Source: Chloroflexi bacterium RBG_16_57_11 (GTDB lineage: Bacteria; Chloroflexota; Anaerolineae; Anaerolineales; UBA4823). Taken from it: 22,755 nucleotides of DNA. Below are positions 21,549 to 22,755 of this stretch, one piece after another. The notes beneath the pieces are model-generated. The model saw only the letters and a list, made by a program, of their open reading frames with translations. It was not told where the DNA came from and did not search any database. The translations under genes and the position numbers were made by a program. The stretch covers positions 3,737-26,491 of the forward strand of contig MGNS01000169.1 in NCBI GenBank assembly GCA_001795165.1. The letters are read 5' to 3'. Position 1 is the first letter of the stretch, and the number at the start of each line of letters is the position of its first letter.

Positions 21549-22486
21549 CGCACACCTCCTATTGATTCTGTCTCCTGTTCATCGCGGGTACACGCCCACA
21601 GGCGCAACCATTCGCCACCGTATGGGATGTAGAATTGTCCTTTTTCAAGCCGGCGTGGCTGGAGGTCATCGTCATCGGACAGTGAGGTCACCAGATTACG
21701 ATCAGCCGTCCTCCCAAACAGGCGAGTGCGGAAAGCGGACAGATAGCGTGGCTCGATCTCGCGCACCCGTTCCACCGGCAGTGAGGCAATCGTCCACACA
21801 CGTGAGCGTGGCCCATGGCGGATGAGCCAGTAAAGCCGATTGAAGGTTTCCTGGTCGAGATGTTCCAGGCACTCCGCCAGATCGTCGATGACCAACAAAA
21901 TCGCAGGATCCTGAATCCGTTGGCGCCGTCGCCCCTCGGTGATTTCCGCCATTTCACCAATCAAATCGCGGACCACCTCTTCCTGGCTGGTGAAAATCGC
22001 CTGGCAATGTTCGAGCTTCGAAAGGTGGATGAAGGCGCCGATGTCCGCCGCGATCACGCTCAGCTGTAGTTGTTCGGGGGTGTTCAAACGGGCAGCGGAA
22101 TCCAGGATCGATTGAAACAGACCCGTCTTCCCTGCGCCTGTGTCTCCGCAGATCAATAAAGCCCCGGGGGCCGGGTTCGTCAGATCGAGTAGAAAAGGCA
22201 GGCCATCATCACACACACCCAGCACCAGCGATTGAGGGGGCAACCTTCCGCTCTTCGCAAAGACCTGATCCAGGGAAACCGGCAAGCTGACCTGCCCGGC
22301 ATCGGTTTCCCCCAGCGGGATCAAGCTCGGCCTTACGGGGTGGGCAGGTATCTCGGCCGGGCTATCCTCCGAGGTCCGGTCACCGGGAAAGGGATTACTC
22401 CTCCTGGCCAGGCGTTCCTCCAGGCGAGGGCGCCATTGCTCGAAAGCGCGCAAGCCGGCCGATAAATAGTCATTGAACGTGGTCAT
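21545..22486 (-). CDS. FtsK/SpoIIIE-like soluble ATPase, apparently LexA-controlled
   Basis: A 313-residue P-loop ATPase. It has Walker A GDTGAGKT (114-121), Walker B LLVIDD (197-202) and the FtsK-like layout: phrases LLICGDTGAGKTGLFQSIL, then RSRVWTIASLPVERVREIEPRYLSAFRTRLFGR, and a final GQFYIPYGGEWLRLWAC near the DNA-motor C-lobe. It has no membrane helices, no gamma winged helix and a low-complexity N-terminal region of about 80 residues. It therefore looks like a cytosolic DNA-acting or hexameric motor, but neither substrate nor oligomerisation is shown. An AGGTG lies about 6 bases before the ATG. The promoter has a consensus LexA site across its start, 25 bases upstream. It is coupled to the 99-aa gene. 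Confidence 0.75.
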   Translation of the reverse strand: MTTFNDYLSAGLRAFEQWRPRLEERLARRSNPFPGDRTSEDSPAEIPAHPVRPSLIPLGETDAGQVSLPVSLDQVFAKSGRLPPQSLVLGVCDDGLPFLLDLTNPAPGALLICGDTGAGKTGLFQSILDSAARLNTPEQLQLSVIAADIGAFIHLSKLEHCQAIFTSQEEVVRDLIGEMAEITEGRRRQRIQDPAILLVIDDLAECLEHLDQETFNRLYWLIRHGPRSRVWTIASLPVERVREIEPRYLSAFRTRLFGRTADRNLVTSLSDDDDLQPRRLEKGQFYIPYGGEWLRLWACTRDEQETESIGGVR

Positions 22487-22510
22487 AAGTCACCTACTTG
22501 AACTCAATAG

Positions 22511-22524
22511 AGAACATATGTTCT
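22511..22524 (-). promoter_or_regulatory. LexA (SOS) operator
   Basis: A perfect 14-bp palindrome, AGAACATATGTTCT, containing GAAC-N4-GTTC. This is the LexA box of Gram-positive bacteria, also reported for the Chloroflexota organism Dehalococcoides. It covers the predicted transcription start of the adjacent ATPase promoter, the ideal place for repression. Confidence 0.82.
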
Positions 22525-22525
22525 A

Positions 22526-22554
22526 ATTATAGACCTAAATGCTCCAGGAGTCAA
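22526..22554 (-). promoter_or_regulatory. Consensus promoter of the ATPase operon
   Basis: On the minus strand TTGACT (22549-22554), a 17-bp spacer and TATAAT (22526-22531). Transcription would begin near 22519, inside the LexA palindrome. The leader is about 33 bases before the ATG at 22486. Confidence 0.85.
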
Positions 22555-22599
22555 GGCCGGTAGATATTTTTTTTACAGCATTTACAAGGTAGGACAGAA

Positions 22600-22627
22600 G
22601 GCGGTCTGAGTGTAATCGAAGACCGCC
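22600..22627 (-). terminator. Stem-loop after the methyltransferase gene
   Basis: A perfect 8-bp stem (GGCGGTCT at 22600-22607 with AGACCGCC at 22620-22627) and a 12-base loop, 4 bases beyond the methyltransferase stop. There is no T-run in the minus direction, so termination may be weak or factor-assisted. Confidence 0.4.
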
Positions 22628-22631
22628 GGGC

Positions 22632-22755
22632 TTAACCCGCCACCCAACAGCTGATGCTCTCGATGTGATAAGTCTGGGGGAAAAGATCAACCGGCGTAAC
22701 CTGCTCCAGGCGATAACCCGCCGCGATTAACCTGCCGGCGTCCCGCGCCAGCGTC
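22632..22755 (-). CDS. TrmA/RlmD-type RNA uracil-C5-methyltransferase, C-terminus only
   Basis: The last 40 or so codons of a gene that runs off the right edge. The ending, TLARDAGRLIAAGYRL followed by VDLFPQTYHIESISCW, matches the C-terminal motor of the TrmA/RlmD/RlmC family of SAM-dependent RNA m5U methyltransferases, in which the DLFPQT-HIE segment follows the catalytic cysteine region. The catalytic cysteine itself lies outside the window. Family is firm; which RNA it modifies cannot be told. Confidence 0.85.
   Translation of the reverse strand, partial: TLARDAGRLIAAGYRLEQVTPVDLFPQTYHIESISCWVAG

Overview
The window looks like a chromosomal segment of a Chloroflexota bacterium, most likely an Anaerolineae-type lineage. 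This is an inference from gene content: a DUF6391-type protein, a PucC-like transporter outside any visible photosynthesis cluster, a Gram-positive-style LexA operator (the type reported for the Chloroflexota member Dehalococcoides), short-form MgtC and a TAT-exported multicopper oxidase. Genes are moderately GC-rich and closely packed. No rRNA, tRNA, CRISPR array, insertion sequence or prophage gene was seen.

Layout. 103-743 (minus) is a HepT/MntA toxin-antitoxin pair, behind mgtC (759-1241, minus), whose upstream region holds a long inverted repeat. A DinB-fold gene (1502-2011) faces pstB1, with three tandem 30-bp hairpin repeats between them. A divergent phosphate locus follows: pstB1 on minus, then pstS-pstC-pstA-pstB2-phoU (2956-7173) on plus, with a PHO-box-like triple repeat between pstB1 and pstS. 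A large membrane M28 peptidase (minus) converges on phoU. An A+T-richer gap separates it from a secreted PQQ-type sugar dehydrogenase homologue (10057-11604), a strong hairpin, and radA (11717-13156). A promoter, structured RNA, intrinsic terminator and tiny leader ORF then precede the multicopper oxidase (13530-15587). Next are dus, a four-gene membrane/regulator cluster (PucC-like transporter, MerR-HTH regulator, 48-aa membrane peptide, 7-TM protein; 16758-19614), DUF6391 and holA. On minus at the right end are a two-gene unit (FtsK-like ATPase plus 99-aa protein) behind an apparent LexA-controlled promoter, and the C-terminus of a TrmA/RlmD-type methyltransferase.

How the genes may work together. 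The pst locus would encode a complete high-affinity phosphate importer with its PhoU regulator, but with two different ATPases. PstB1 has a broken signature motif (LSLGQ) and PstB2 has lost its Q-loop glutamine. These are the changes expected of a heterodimer with one working and one degenerate ATP site. The right-end pair has a consensus sigma-70 promoter with a perfect LexA palindrome over the predicted transcription start, so it is a candidate uncharacterised SOS-induced system. The MCO leader looks like a stand-alone small RNA or a transcription-attenuation switch.

Limits: all calls come from reading the sequence by eye. Family names rest on motif recognition, not database searches. Start codons are uncertain where no ribosome binding site is visible; several genes seem to have a -10 box only 6-8 bases before the start codon, suggesting leaderless mRNAs.
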